Positions 34,545 through 42,502 of a stretch of 64,000 nucleotides of DNA are shown here, in pieces. Below the pieces are notes generated by a model that worked only from the letters and a program-made list of their open reading frames with translations, did not search any database and was not told the DNA's origin. The DNA is from Domibacillus robiginosus (GTDB lineage Bacteria > Bacillota > Bacilli > Bacillales > Domibacillaceae). The translations under genes and the position numbers were made by a program. Within the stretch, counting starts at the first letter, position 1. Every line of letters begins with the position of its first letter. The DNA is taken from assembly GCF_000966195.1 (NCBI RefSeq), contig NZ_LAHL01000007.1:22500-86499 (forward strand), given 5' to 3'.

Positions 34545-35759
34545 ATGAAAAAAATCGCGCTGGGGCTGATAGTGGGTACATTGCTTGCTGGATGTAGTGA
34601 TGCAGCTCCGTCAGTACCAGAAGAAGAGCCAAAAGGGCAGGAGCAAGCATCGGAACAGGAGAAAAAGGTGTTTGTGGAGCTGGAGCAGACAACAGATGAA
34701 ACGGCAATTCGCGATGCGGCGTTCGAAAAGGTGCTGCAGGACGAGACACTGACAGGCGGTTATTTAGGCAAAGTGACGCCGGAGCTGAAAGAAGATTATG
34801 GCGTGCAGTCCATTGAATTTAACGCGGTAACGGACGCGATCCAACATATTTACGGGAATTTTTATGAGCATGGTATTTTGTACTTGAAAAATCAGGAATC
34901 CGGTGCCCGGGAATCTGGTGTCTGGGTCGGCATAAAAAATCCGGATGAGAGGGCGGAGGAGCTGGCTCGCCGGCTGCAAAAACAAGTCGATGAAGGCAAA
35001 ATTTTGGCCAAATACATTCACTTGTTTGAGAGCGAATACAGTGATCGGGACAACCAGGATCTCATGTATGAAGTGTCGAAAGCGATCAAGCCGATGAAGG
35101 ACGCAATGCCGGAGCCGGAGCGGGTGGCACTGAGTATGAGCGTGGATACGATCACGAGAACCATTGAAATCGGGCATGACTTTTTAACAGACGAGCAGAT
35201 GGAAAAGCTGAAGGAGACGTTTTCCGATTATGAAATGGACTTTATGCAGGAAGGAAGAATGCTTCCGCTTCCGGGAGAGCCGGATGTGGAATATCCGAAA
35301 GAGCCCGTTTCGCACAAACAAACAAAAGAAGGAAGCTGGGTCATGGAGGTATCGGAGGACAGCATGCTGATTGTCGGCTCAAAAGCGTATGATTTTTCAG
35401 GAACCGGAGAGCAGGAGCATTACGATGCCACCTATTACTCATTTCCAAAAGCAAACGAAAAGCTGAAGGTCGGCCAGCGGGTGATGGTCGAAGCATCCGG
35501 ACCAATCGCTGAATCCTATCCGGGACAGGGCAGAGCTAAATTTGTTACTGTTTTGCCGGCCTATCAGCCAAAAGGCGCGGATTTAACCGAAGAAGAGGTG
35601 GTTCGAAAAGCGATCGAACAGCGAGGGGAAGATTCATACGCAGAAGGTATTCGCAACATTACCTATAACAAAGACAGGGACGAGTGGACCCTCACATTTG
35701 TCAGCTCAATGGGACCCAAACTCGCTGACACAGATGTTACAATAGCAGACCAGAAATAA
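34545..35759 (+). CDS. lipoprotein with a C-terminal DUF3221-like domain
   Basis: A 404-residue lipoprotein: signal peptide with lipobox LLAGC (Cys about 16) and an acidic linker. A mixed alpha/beta central part follows (about 50-240), then a C-terminal OB-like region (about 265-345, GSWVMEVSEDSMLIVGSKAY, KVGQRVMVEASGPI) that resembles DUF3221/YobA. The ATG at 34545 follows AAAGGGGG. It sits on the outer face of the membrane; the function is unknown. The high GC of this gene contrasts with the AT-rich genes around it. Confidence 0.8.
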   Translation: MKKIALGLIVGTLLAGCSDAAPSVPEEEPKGQEQASEQEKKVFVELEQTTDETAIRDAAFEKVLQDETLTGGYLGKVTPELKEDYGVQSIEFNAVTDAIQHIYGNFYEHGILYLKNQESGARESGVWVGIKNPDERAEELARRLQKQVDEGKILAKYIHLFESEYSDRDNQDLMYEVSKAIKPMKDAMPEPERVALSMSVDTITRTIEIGHDFLTDEQMEKLKETFSDYEMDFMQEGRMLPLPGEPDVEYPKEPVSHKQTKEGSWVMEVSEDSMLIVGSKAYDFSGTGEQEHYDATYYSFPKANEKLKVGQRVMVEASGPIAESYPGQGRAKFVTVLPAYQPKGADLTEEEVVRKAIEQRGEDSYAEGIRNITYNKDRDEWTLTFVSSMGPKLADTDVTIADQK

Positions 35760-36044
35760 AAGTTTATTTCAGGCCGCTTACCTTGTCGATCAAATGTTAA
35801 TGAAACGCTTCATTTATTCATTGTTTCCTGCAGAGTCAAGACGATCTTTCATGATAAAGGCTGGTGAAAAGCGGCTTCTGCTTATCCAATGGAATTCATA
35901 ATGTAAGTGTTTATGCTGTATTGGCAATGCCCAAGACCCCCAGGATTTGAGGTTTTTTTAACTGGACAGGTTTGTTTAACAAGGGATTTAATGCTTCCAG
36001 AAAGAATGATAATGATTGTTGGTATGAGGGAATGGAGGAAAAGT

Positions 36045-36443
36045 ATGAAGTGGTCAAAAGGTGAGTTTATTGTAAGCGATGAGATTTCCTTAATGAATAT
36101 AAATACCGTTTCATACTTGCTTTCATCAACATATTGGGCTTCCAAAAGAACGAAAGAAGCAATTGAAAACAGCATGAAAAATTCGATTTCTTTTGGTGTG
36201 TATCATCACAATAAACAAATCGGTTTTGCCAGGGTTGTAACGGACAAAGCCGTGTTCTCCTGGGTGCTGGATGTGGTAATTGATGAAAGATACCGAAGAA
36301 ATGGTATAGGTCAATGGTTAATGGAATGTATTTTAGAACATCCAGAAATAACACATACCAAATTTGCACTTGCGACGTCAGACGCTCATGATTTTTATAA
36401 AAAATTTAATTTTAAAGAAACCCAATGTATGACACGAACATAA
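36045..36443 (+). CDS. GNAT N-acetyltransferase (short form)
   Basis: A 132-residue protein with the GNAT acetyl-CoA site DERYRRNGIGQWLME (about 83-97) and a C-terminal FYKKFNFKE strand. It matches the small Bacillus acetyltransferases of unknown substrate. GGAGG lies seven bases before the ATG at 36045. Confidence 0.87.
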   Translation: MKWSKGEFIVSDEISLMNINTVSYLLSSTYWASKRTKEAIENSMKNSISFGVYHHNKQIGFARVVTDKAVFSWVLDVVIDERYRRNGIGQWLMECILEHPEITHTKFALATSDAHDFYKKFNFKETQCMTRT

Positions 36444-36908
36444 AAAGCAGGATGCAGCATAAAGTGAATGCTGTTATGCTCGAAGGCCCCCAAAAAAACA
36501 TGGTTCCTTTTTTGTTGTTTTAACAAAAGAATCACCCTAAGATGGGGCATTGTTAATACAGCATTATTAGATTTATCTTTCATTCGTAAAACGATTAGCC
36601 ATCATGTAGAGAGGGGTAACCTGTTATAACTTTTAATGCTGATCTTTCCGGTTATAATAGGTTTCCTTCTTCATCATTTGTCCCCCTTAAAAAGTGAAAT
36701 GAACTCCAATCCAAAGGTATGCTCTGTTAGACATATATAAGATATACATCTTGATCTCTTCTTTTTTGTGTGACTTTTCAGATTGTTTGCTTTGAGAAAC
36801 ATTATTTGTACAGGCTTATTTTTATTAAAAAGGGCAAAAAGATTGCTGTAGACCCACTCAAATGGGCTCTGGTACGATGTTAAAGAAGTAAATGCCGGAG
36901 GAAAGAAT
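36444..36908. other. intergenic region, no intact gene
   Basis: On the reverse strand AAGGGGGACAA precedes ATGATG near 36678, but the frame stops after 14 codons (MMKKETYYNRKDQH), so it may be the start of a dead gene. A CAGCAT/ATGCTG hairpin lies near 36450-36475. The Shine-Dalgarno site of the next gene is at 36898. Confidence 0.4.
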
Positions 36909-37787
36909 ATGGATCAAAAATATCTCGATTTAAAGCTGGGGGAACGGGGAGCTATTCTCAGCATTTTTGTATATATATGCTTATCTGCTTTTAAATTAGC
37001 AGTTGGTTACATAGCAAACTCCGAAGCTTTAAAAGCGGATGGTTTAAATAATACAACGGATATTATCGCTTCTGTTGCTGTGTTAATTGGATTGAAAATC
37101 TCTCAAAGACCTGCAGACAGTGACCATCCTTATGGGCACTGGAAAGCAGAACCTGTTGCTTCATTGGTGGCGGCATTTATTATGGTTGCGGTAGGTCTTC
37201 AGGTTTTATATACGGCTGTTTTATCGGTTTTCGATCATACAACAGAGGCACCTGATTCCATCGCTGCATGGACAGGCCTTTTTTGTTCGGCAGTGATCTA
37301 TGGAGTGTACCGGTACAACCGAAGATTAGCACAAAAAATCAGAAGCCAGTCTGTGATGGCGGCGGCAAAAGACAATTTATCCGATGCCTGGGTCAGTATT
37401 GGAACAGCAGTTGGTATTTTTGGGGCTCAATTTGGTCTTCCCTGGCTGGACCCTGTCGCAGCCGTTGTGGTCGGCCTGCTTATTTGTAAAACAGGATGGG
37501 AAATTTTTAGAGAAGCCTCTCATGATTTAACGGACGGTTATGATGAGAATCAGCTTGAAGTCTACAAAAAATCGATTTTTGACATTCCTGGTGTAAAAGG
37601 AATCAAAACGATACGAGCAAGGAAATATGGTAGCAGCTCTGTGGTCGATGTCGTCATTTTAGTTAATTCTACATTAGGTATCGGGGCAGCCCATGATATT
37701 TCAATGGAAGTAGAAGATGCACTAACGAAGGAGCATGACGTAATTGAAGTACACGTGCATGTAGAACCGAATTTATATATGCAGTAA
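36909..37787 (+). CDS. cation diffusion facilitator, MneS/MneP-like
   Basis: A 292-residue membrane protein with six spans. The metal-site motifs are DGLNNTTD in span II (Asp pair), DHPYGHWKAE, and DNLSDAWVS in span V. A cytosolic C-terminal domain carries conserved His (EVHVHVEP). The sequence is very like Bacillus subtilis manganese exporters MneS (YeaB) and MneP, so Mn(II)/proton antiport is likely. GGAGG precedes the ATG. No mntR-type site was found. Confidence 0.93.
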   Translation: MDQKYLDLKLGERGAILSIFVYICLSAFKLAVGYIANSEALKADGLNNTTDIIASVAVLIGLKISQRPADSDHPYGHWKAEPVASLVAAFIMVAVGLQVLYTAVLSVFDHTTEAPDSIAAWTGLFCSAVIYGVYRYNRRLAQKIRSQSVMAAAKDNLSDAWVSIGTAVGIFGAQFGLPWLDPVAAVVVGLLICKTGWEIFREASHDLTDGYDENQLEVYKKSIFDIPGVKGIKTIRARKYGSSSVVDVVILVNSTLGIGAAHDISMEVEDALTKEHDVIEVHVHVEPNLYMQ

Positions 37788-37811
37788 GGTAAAGAATAAA
37801 TCACATAATCG

Positions 37812-37842
37812 TGATGGCTGACCTGGCCATTATTATTTTTAT
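37812..37842 (+). terminator. terminator of the CDF gene
   Basis: ATGGC pairs with GCCAT around TGACCTG, followed by a T-rich tract. Confidence 0.55.
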
Positions 37843-37943
37843 ATATGAGCATAAGCCCTGCCGGTTCATCGTATAGTTCTGTTATAAAGGTTTCGCCAGC
37901 TTTTTGGTTTTGCCTCGTTTTCTTTAACGCATACATTCGCGAC

Positions 37944-37992
37944 AAAAAGCAGCTGTCCCCTTTCCCGAGGGGCAGCTGCTTTTTGGCTTTTT
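37944..37992. terminator. strong bidirectional hairpin
   Basis: AAAAAGCAGCTG and CCCC pair with GGGG and CAGCTGCTTTTT. It lies in a long non-coding stretch. Confidence 0.8.
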
Positions 37993-38119
37993 TTACATTC
38001 TGCATCCGGAGCAAAAAAAAAAAAGAGTATAAATATACAGGTAGACCTGTTTCTGTTGCTACCATTATAAGCCTTGTTGCAAAAAGTGTTTGGATGCTGG
38101 ACATTACAAAAGGCAGTCA

Positions 38120-38480
38120 GACGGTAGACAAATGATAGATGACTGTGCACATGAATGGGATAGATCGGCGGCGCAGCCGGTCTCTGCTGCCAGCTAGTCC
38201 CATAGGAGTCTTCGCTGACCCGGACGCCGCCAAGTGGCTTGGAACGAGATTGTATAAGGCTAATGGGGACGCGTTTTTTTTTGAAAAAGAGAAAATGTCT
38301 ATTCAGCAGCCTCTGTTTATTGATTTTCAACACTATTTAGTGAAGACTGCCGGACGAAGACTTCCCGGGAAAGTACAGTGAGTCGGGAGACCCGCAGGCG
38401 CTGCCGAGGGAGATCCCGCACTGCCCTAAGGTGCGCGAAGTCCAGCCGGTTTCACTTATCGGCTCTTTTTTTTGAAAGAG
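38120..38480. repeat. GC-rich dispersed repeat cluster
   Basis: AGACAAATGAT...CATGAATGGGATAGATCGGCGGCG (38125-38175) matches the reverse of 46080-46155. The stretch 38385-38475 (CGCAGGCGCTGCCGAGGGAG, CCTAAGGTG, GTTTCACTTATCGGCTC) matches the reverse of 32228-32320. AGTCTTCGCTGAC also recurs near 24.8 kb. A run of 12 A lies just before (38017-38028). No protein is supported in this stretch. Confidence 0.75.
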
Positions 38481-38836
38481 AAAGACTTTTTCTACACACT
38501 GAGTTGCTTTTTAAAAGCAATCGTCTTTTTACATTTTCTTTTAAGATATTAGTCCATCGCTTAATGGATCTTAAATAGAATGCATAACAATTTCAATAGT
38601 TCTTCCATATAAATGAGCAGTATCATTCTTAGAGTGTGCTTCATTAATGGCTAACTGTCCGTGGAAAGGTCAAGCATCTTTTAGAACTAAATCTTTTTGT
38701 GCTTACATGCGATCTTTGCAAGCTTTCTTTTTTCTATTACTTATAACTTACATTGTGGATAATCTCCCAAGCAAATCTAGTATTCTTTCATATTCTAACA
38801 GTGTAAGGCAATAAAAATGAAAAGGGGGGATATGAT
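38481..38836. other. intergenic region, no supported gene
   Basis: AT-rich with a short hairpin GTTGC.TTTTAAAAGCAAT near 38502. Nothing else is recognisable until the GGGGGG ribosome site of the next gene. Confidence 0.5.
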
Positions 38837-39049
38837 ATGTGCTTGAACTGCAATGACCGCGACCGTGACCGTGACCGCGACCGTGACCGCGACCGTGACC
38901 GTGACCGTGACCGTAACCGGAGAAATCGGCGTGAACGAATGAAAAAAGAGCTTGAACGGATGGAAGATGATCTTCGAGATATGAAAGAAGATATCCGAGA
39001 TATGAAAAGAAGGCTAAAAATGATGGAAAGAGACTTTTGTGACAGATAA
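38837..39049 (+). CDS. small protein with ten tandem Asp-Arg repeats and a coiled coil
   Basis: The 70-residue protein begins MCLNCN, followed by ten DR dipeptides written as near-identical GACCGY hexanucleotides. A basic stretch (NRRNRRER) and a heptad-patterned helix (about 35-68, MKKELERMEDDLRDMKEDIR) follow, ending in a Cys-containing DFCDR. AAAGGGGGG precedes the ATG and a terminator follows. The charge pattern could stick to polyanions or to itself; Cys at both ends might cross-link. No family is recognised. A spore-surface role is possible but only a guess. Confidence 0.8.
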   Translation: MCLNCNDRDRDRDRDRDRDRDRDRDRNRRNRRERMKKELERMEDDLRDMKEDIRDMKRRLKMMERDFCDR

Positions 39050-39097
39050 ATATAAAATGTCGTCTTTTAAAAAGCTATAGAGCTACTTTCACAAAGA

Positions 39098-39127
39098 AGC
39101 AGCCTGCACGGGTTGCTCTTTTTTTAT
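39098..39127 (+). terminator. intrinsic terminator
   Basis: AGCAGCC pairs with GGTTGCT, followed by seven T residues. Confidence 0.8.
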
Positions 39128-39135
39128 TCAATTCA

Positions 39136-39228
39136 ATGTTATGTGAATATCCCTATTATCACAGACCTGGATATGGCTATCCTATGGGGATTACTCAGGC
39201 AGATACTGATAATGATCCATTACAGTGA
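39136..39228 (+). CDS. possible 30-residue peptide
   Basis: An ATG frame reads MLCEYPYYHRPGYGYPMGIT and ends acidic just before a strong terminator. The Tyr/Pro/Gly-rich start resembles spore-coat peptides. There is no ribosome site, so it may be a gene fragment. Confidence 0.3.
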   Translation: MLCEYPYYHRPGYGYPMGITQADTDNDPLQ

Positions 39229-39263
39229 AAGCGGCTGTCGGACTATCCGACAGCCGTTTTTGA
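39229..39263. terminator. bidirectional terminator
   Basis: CGGCTGTCGGA pairs with TCCGACAGCCG and is followed by TTTTT on the plus strand. It separates the peptide frame from the convergent ymaF gene. Confidence 0.85.
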
Positions 39264-39266
39264 GTT

Positions 39267-39653
39267 TTAAACGCTAGTATTGCCACTATATCTGTGGGAA
39301 TGGGGATGAGAACCGTCAACGGTCGTTACTCCCTGAAAGGTATGATAATGTCTGCCATCAGGCAGAGGAATAGCTGGACCAGTTACTCCGCGAATTTCAT
39401 GTTCATGTCCATCATCGAATGAAGTAACCGTAAAGTATCGGTGAGTATGGGGTACTCCAGTAGGAGCAGGTGCCGTTATACCGGCATACTGATGACGATG
39501 ACCATCGTTAAAAGAGGTTACTCCTGAAAAATGATGGTTATGAACGGGCTGACCGTTCCATGTCGTAATGTACAAGTGGTGAGAATGGCTGGAATCTGAA
39601 TTTGGATCATCTGAATCAATCATAAATCCAGTTACCGGTATTTCCATACGCAT
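39267..39653 (-). CDS. ymaF: YmaF family protein
   Basis: A 128-residue His-rich protein with repeats of the type HSHHLY, VHNHHFSGVTSFNDGHRHQY, HTHRYFTVTSFDDGHEHE and HYHTFQGVT. These GVTSxxDGHxH repeats define the YmaF family of Bacillus. The many His pairs suggest metal binding; the function is not established. The ATG at 39653 has AAAGGTGG upstream; an earlier in-frame ATG at 39707 does not. Homologues of this type are small and often expressed in sporulating cells, which I infer rather than see. Confidence 0.85.
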   Translation of the reverse strand: MRMEIPVTGFMIDSDDPNSDSSHSHHLYITTWNGQPVHNHHFSGVTSFNDGHRHQYAGITAPAPTGVPHTHRYFTVTSFDDGHEHEIRGVTGPAIPLPDGRHYHTFQGVTTVDGSHPHSHRYSGNTSV

Positions 39654-39933
39654 TGTTACCACCTTTCCTATCGCTCCTTCTATGTTATGAACGCAAAGTC
39701 TACACATTCCTATATTTTAAATCGAAAAATCGATTTTTGATTTAAACCTAAAAAGTTAGACACAAATATGAAGCCGATTTCTAACTCCTTAGCAAAAGAA
39801 TCTATGCTCTGGGACTCTTGAAGATCAAGCCATTTTCATTCCAAAAAAAATCAATCTCTCCCATCGATTTCACCGTTCTTTCATTTTTCCTTGTTATCTT
39901 GTTCTTAGAAAGAGTAGATCGAGGAGGAAAACA

Positions 39934-40194
39934 ATGAAAAAGAAAACAGGCGCAAAGTGGTGTTCAGGCATAGCAGCAGCCCTAACAGCAGCAACGTTTA
40001 TTGGATTCACACAAAACCATGATGTGGAGAGCGGGGAGGATACAGCTGTAGTAGCGGAGCAGACCGACAGTTCTTCAACAGACCAGGTGTTGCTTTTTGA
40101 GGAAGAGGAATCTGTTGTTTCTGACGATAGCACATATGAAGAAGAGGAATACCAGGGCATGCAGCCGTCTGACCGGAGAACGGGCCGGTCATGA
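39934..40194 (+). CDS. small acidic membrane or secreted protein leading the ApbE operon
   Basis: An 86-residue protein with a basic start (KKKTGAKW), one hydrophobic segment (about 10-26) and a strongly acidic Ser/Glu-rich tail. The hydrophobic segment could be a signal peptide or an anchor. No DxxTGAT-like flavinylation motif is present. GAGGAGG precedes the ATG. Its stop overlaps the start of the FMN transferase gene (ATGA), so it is part of that operon. No family is recognised. Confidence 0.75.
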   Translation: MKKKTGAKWCSGIAAALTAATFIGFTQNHDVESGEDTAVVAEQTDSSSTDQVLLFEEEESVVSDDSTYEEEEYQGMQPSDRRTGRS

Positions 40195-41123
40195 TCAGCC
40201 GGCTCGAATTTTCTTGTATGGGCTCTGTCTTTACCATTGAAGCTGAGCGGGCAAAGACGCTTCAGCGTTGGCTTATTGAAGCTGAAAAGCGCTATTCACG
40301 CTTTCGGACGGATAGTGATATTTCAAGGCTGAACGTATATCCGGCAGGTGATGAATGGATCCCCATTTCAGTCGAGCTTTATTCTATTTTAGAGGTAGTG
40401 CTGTGTTACATGGTGAAAACAGAGTCACTTTTTCAGCCATTTTTAGGCGCTCAGTTAAAAGCGCTCGGATATGATCGGTCCTTCCAAGATTTACAGCCCG
40501 AAGTGGAGAAAAAGACGGCGCCCGCCTATCAGCGAGGCGGAATTTTGCTTCATCCGGATGAACCGATGGTGAAAAAAGTGCTGGATGTAGAAATGGATCT
40601 TGGCGGATTTGTGAAAGGCTGGAGTGTTGATCAAATTTTTCAAATGACAAACAAGGAAAATGTCTTTATAGATGGGGGCGGTGATATGCGCTTTTCCTTT
40701 TCTGAGCCGCAAGTCATTGGTGTCATGAATCCTTTTGAACAAACAACGGACATTGCACAGATCACGGTTGGATCAGGCGCCATAGCGACATCAAATGTGC
40801 TGCACCGGCGCTGGCAGACGAAAAATGGGGAATACCATCATATTTTAAATGGACAGACCGGAGAGAATCCCCGATCAAATGTTGTTCAAGCAACTGTTAT
40901 GGCAGGTAACACAGCAGAAGCCGAAGTGTATGCGAAGGTGCTTTGCATGATGGATGCCGGGGCAGGAGCACGCTGGCTGAAGGAAAAAGGGATCCAGGCA
41001 GCGGCAATGATTATCACAGATCAAAAACAAATTTTGGTTACAGATAATATAAATGATTTCAGTGAAGGAGTGAAAACAGCATGGATATCACAACGTGGGA
41101 ATGGACAAGAGCTTCAGGCCTGA
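40191..41123 (+). CDS. ApbE-type FAD:protein FMN transferase
   Basis: The 310-residue protein has the ApbE fold signatures: an early MGSVFTIE, SRFRTDSDISRLN, DLGGFVKGW (about 142-150) and DGGGDMR (about 168-174). GAIATSN and HHILNGQTG follow, the latter contributing FAD and Mg contacts. It covalently moves FMN from FAD to Thr/Ser of target proteins. It lacks a signal peptide, so it appears cytosolic. It is coupled to the small gene before (ATGA) and overlaps the heme membrane protein after by 43 bp, implying one redox system. The usual acceptor, an FMN-binding domain, is not encoded here. Confidence 0.92.
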   Translation: MISRLEFSCMGSVFTIEAERAKTLQRWLIEAEKRYSRFRTDSDISRLNVYPAGDEWIPISVELYSILEVVLCYMVKTESLFQPFLGAQLKALGYDRSFQDLQPEVEKKTAPAYQRGGILLHPDEPMVKKVLDVEMDLGGFVKGWSVDQIFQMTNKENVFIDGGGDMRFSFSEPQVIGVMNPFEQTTDIAQITVGSGAIATSNVLHRRWQTKNGEYHHILNGQTGENPRSNVVQATVMAGNTAEAEVYAKVLCMMDAGAGARWLKEKGIQAAAMIITDQKQILVTDNINDFSEGVKTAWISQRGNGQELQA

Positions 41124-41632
41124 CGTCTTTCTTTTTAATATTTTTGTCTGTATTTGTAGGGCTTCTTCACAGTGCACCCATTTTTCCGAAAAGGTGGAAA
41201 GGGTCATTGTTTTTCTTTCACCAATTTACAGGATGGATCGCCTTTTTGATCATGATTTTCCACGGTGTAATTCTTCTATTCGATACGTACGTAAACTACC
41301 AATGGTATGAGGTGTTTGTGCCGTTTTTGTCGGACGAACACCGGATTTTAACAGGGATCGGCACAATGGCGCTTTATGGTGTTTTTCTGATTTTGCTTTC
41401 ATCGGATATGATGAAGAAAGTAGGCCACTCTCTTTGGAAAAAAATTCATTTGTTTGCACTGCCAGGGTATTTGCTGGCACTCTTTCACGGCCTGTTGATT
41501 GGTTCGGACAGTACAGCTGGGCCCATTACGATCATGTACGCAAGCACATTACTGCTTGTGCTGGCAGCTTTATTTCTAAAAAGAGTAAGTGTCGTTTTTA
41601 TGCGGAAGGGCCGTCATGCTGTTAAAGGATGA
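41081..41632 (+). CDS. ferric-reductase-like heme membrane protein
   Basis: A 183-residue protein with about five to six spans. His residues in HQFTGW, FHGVILLF, KKIHLFALPGY and FHGLLIG sit at the positions expected to ligate two hemes in the ferric-reductase-like/YedZ family. There is no attached flavin or NAD domain, so electrons must come from another protein. GAAGGAG before the ATG lies inside the transferase gene. With the ApbE gene this suggests flavin-to-heme electron transfer across the membrane. Confidence 0.88.
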   Translation: MDITTWEWTRASGLTSFFLIFLSVFVGLLHSAPIFPKRWKGSLFFFHQFTGWIAFLIMIFHGVILLFDTYVNYQWYEVFVPFLSDEHRILTGIGTMALYGVFLILLSSDMMKKVGHSLWKKIHLFALPGYLLALFHGLLIGSDSTAGPITIMYASTLLLVLAALFLKRVSVVFMRKGRHAVKG

Positions 41633-41881
41633 TTAAGTATAGATTTTGGGCTATGGAAGGCAGTCGAAAATGATGAATGATCCTTTTAGCAGCTTTGCCC
41701 GACCCACAAATAATTGTAGAGGGCAAAGCGGTTTACGAGAAAGCCCAATATAATAAAGACCTTTATGCGTAGGATTGATCCTTTTTTCATGATAGGGCCT
41801 TTCTGTTTCATCCAAGGCATTCAAATAAGTATCAGCATCCCGAAACTTGTACACAATAACAAAAAAGGGGGGTGTGATACG
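41633..41881. other. intergenic region
   Basis: On the reverse strand a 34-codon hydrophobic peptide (MKKGSILRIKVFIILGFL...) starts near 41790, without a clear ribosome site. No gene is firmly supported. The AAAAAGGGGGG leader of the next gene ends the stretch. Confidence 0.35.
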
Positions 41882-42037
41882 ATGGCGAAAGATGTTTTGT
41901 GTGAAGTTAATAACTGTAAATACTGGGCTTCAGGAAACAAATGCAGTGCCGATGCTATTTATGTTGTAAGCCATAAAGGCAAACAGGCGTCTCAGAGTGA
42001 AGAGACAGATTGTAAAACGTTTGTACCAGAAGTTTGA
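41882..42037 (+). CDS. DUF1540 small cysteine protein
   Basis: A 51-residue protein: VLCEVNNCKYWASGNKCSAD, later a conserved EETDCKTFVPE. Four Cys with this spacing (CxxxxCxYWxxGNxCxAxxI...DCxTF) define the DUF1540 family, thought to bind a metal. GGGGGG stands before the ATG. It ends at a terminator and is monocistronic. Confidence 0.88.
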   Translation: MAKDVLCEVNNCKYWASGNKCSADAIYVVSHKGKQASQSEETDCKTFVPEV

Positions 42038-42044
42038 TCTCTTA

Positions 42045-42073
42045 AGGGTAATCATTTATTTGGTTACCCTTTG
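42045..42073 (+). terminator. intrinsic terminator
   Basis: AGGGTAA pairs with TTACCCT, followed by TTGTT; moderate strength. Confidence 0.6.
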
Positions 42074-42086
42074 TTACTCTTAGTAT

Positions 42087-42107
42087 TGACAATAAGTATC
42101 ATTCTCA
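42087..42107 (+). promoter_or_regulatory. Fur-box-like sequence
   Basis: TGACAATAAGTATCATTCTC and the next A match the 21-bp Fur consensus (TGATAATGATAATCATTATCA) at 16 positions. The word TTGACA at its left end could be a -35. No iron gene stands directly downstream, so the target is unclear. It could drive a small RNA or a short peptide. Confidence 0.5.
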
Positions 42108-42187
42108 TTCACTTTGCAGCAATTTTTCTGGCGAAAGGATTTGAACAAAAATGTTCGCCTCCGCTTCTTTATGAAAGAATGAACAGA

Positions 42188-42274
42188 TTAGGTTTTTTCC
42201 TTCGCCTTTTTTACATGAAAGGCATCAAGGTCTTTTAAAGCATTTTTCATATGATTTTGACAAACGTTTAACAT
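42188..42274 (-). CDS. possible 28-residue peptide
   Basis: On the reverse strand AAAGGAGGGG lies about nine bases before an ATG opening MLNVCQNHMKNALKDLDAFH and ending KKAKEKT. The ribosome site is very good for so small a frame. No family is recognised. Confidence 0.45.
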   Translation of the reverse strand: MLNVCQNHMKNALKDLDAFHVKKAKEKT

Positions 42275-42404
42275 TCCACGACCCCTCCTTTCGTTTTCCT
42301 CTCACCTATGTAACAGAATGGTAGCCACAATTACAAAATAAAAATTTAATAATAAATGAATCCAATATAAGAGGTATGATATTGTTACGAGGAGATTTTT
42401 ATAA

Positions 42405-42440
42405 TATGTTCTATTGAACTAACCGGGCAGATTAACTGAA
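42405..42440. repeat. copy of the dyad-core dispersed repeat
   Basis: TTGAACTAACCGGGCAGATTAACTGAA carries the core TTGAACTAAC-GGGC-...TTAA-TGAA that recurs through the right half of the window. Confidence 0.5.
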
Positions 42441-42502
42441 TAAAGATCCTAACATCTGAATATTAGAATACAGCGATAATCCAAAAAACAGGGGTGTTGT
42501 AA

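Noticed and set aside
37866..38333. 155-codon reverse-strand frame
   Set aside because: Runs through a terminator, a poly-A run and the GC-rich repeat; composition is not protein-like.
38837..38940. The GACCGY array as a CRISPR or microsatellite
   Set aside because: The unit is 6 bp with no spacers and lies in frame inside a gene with a good ribosome site.
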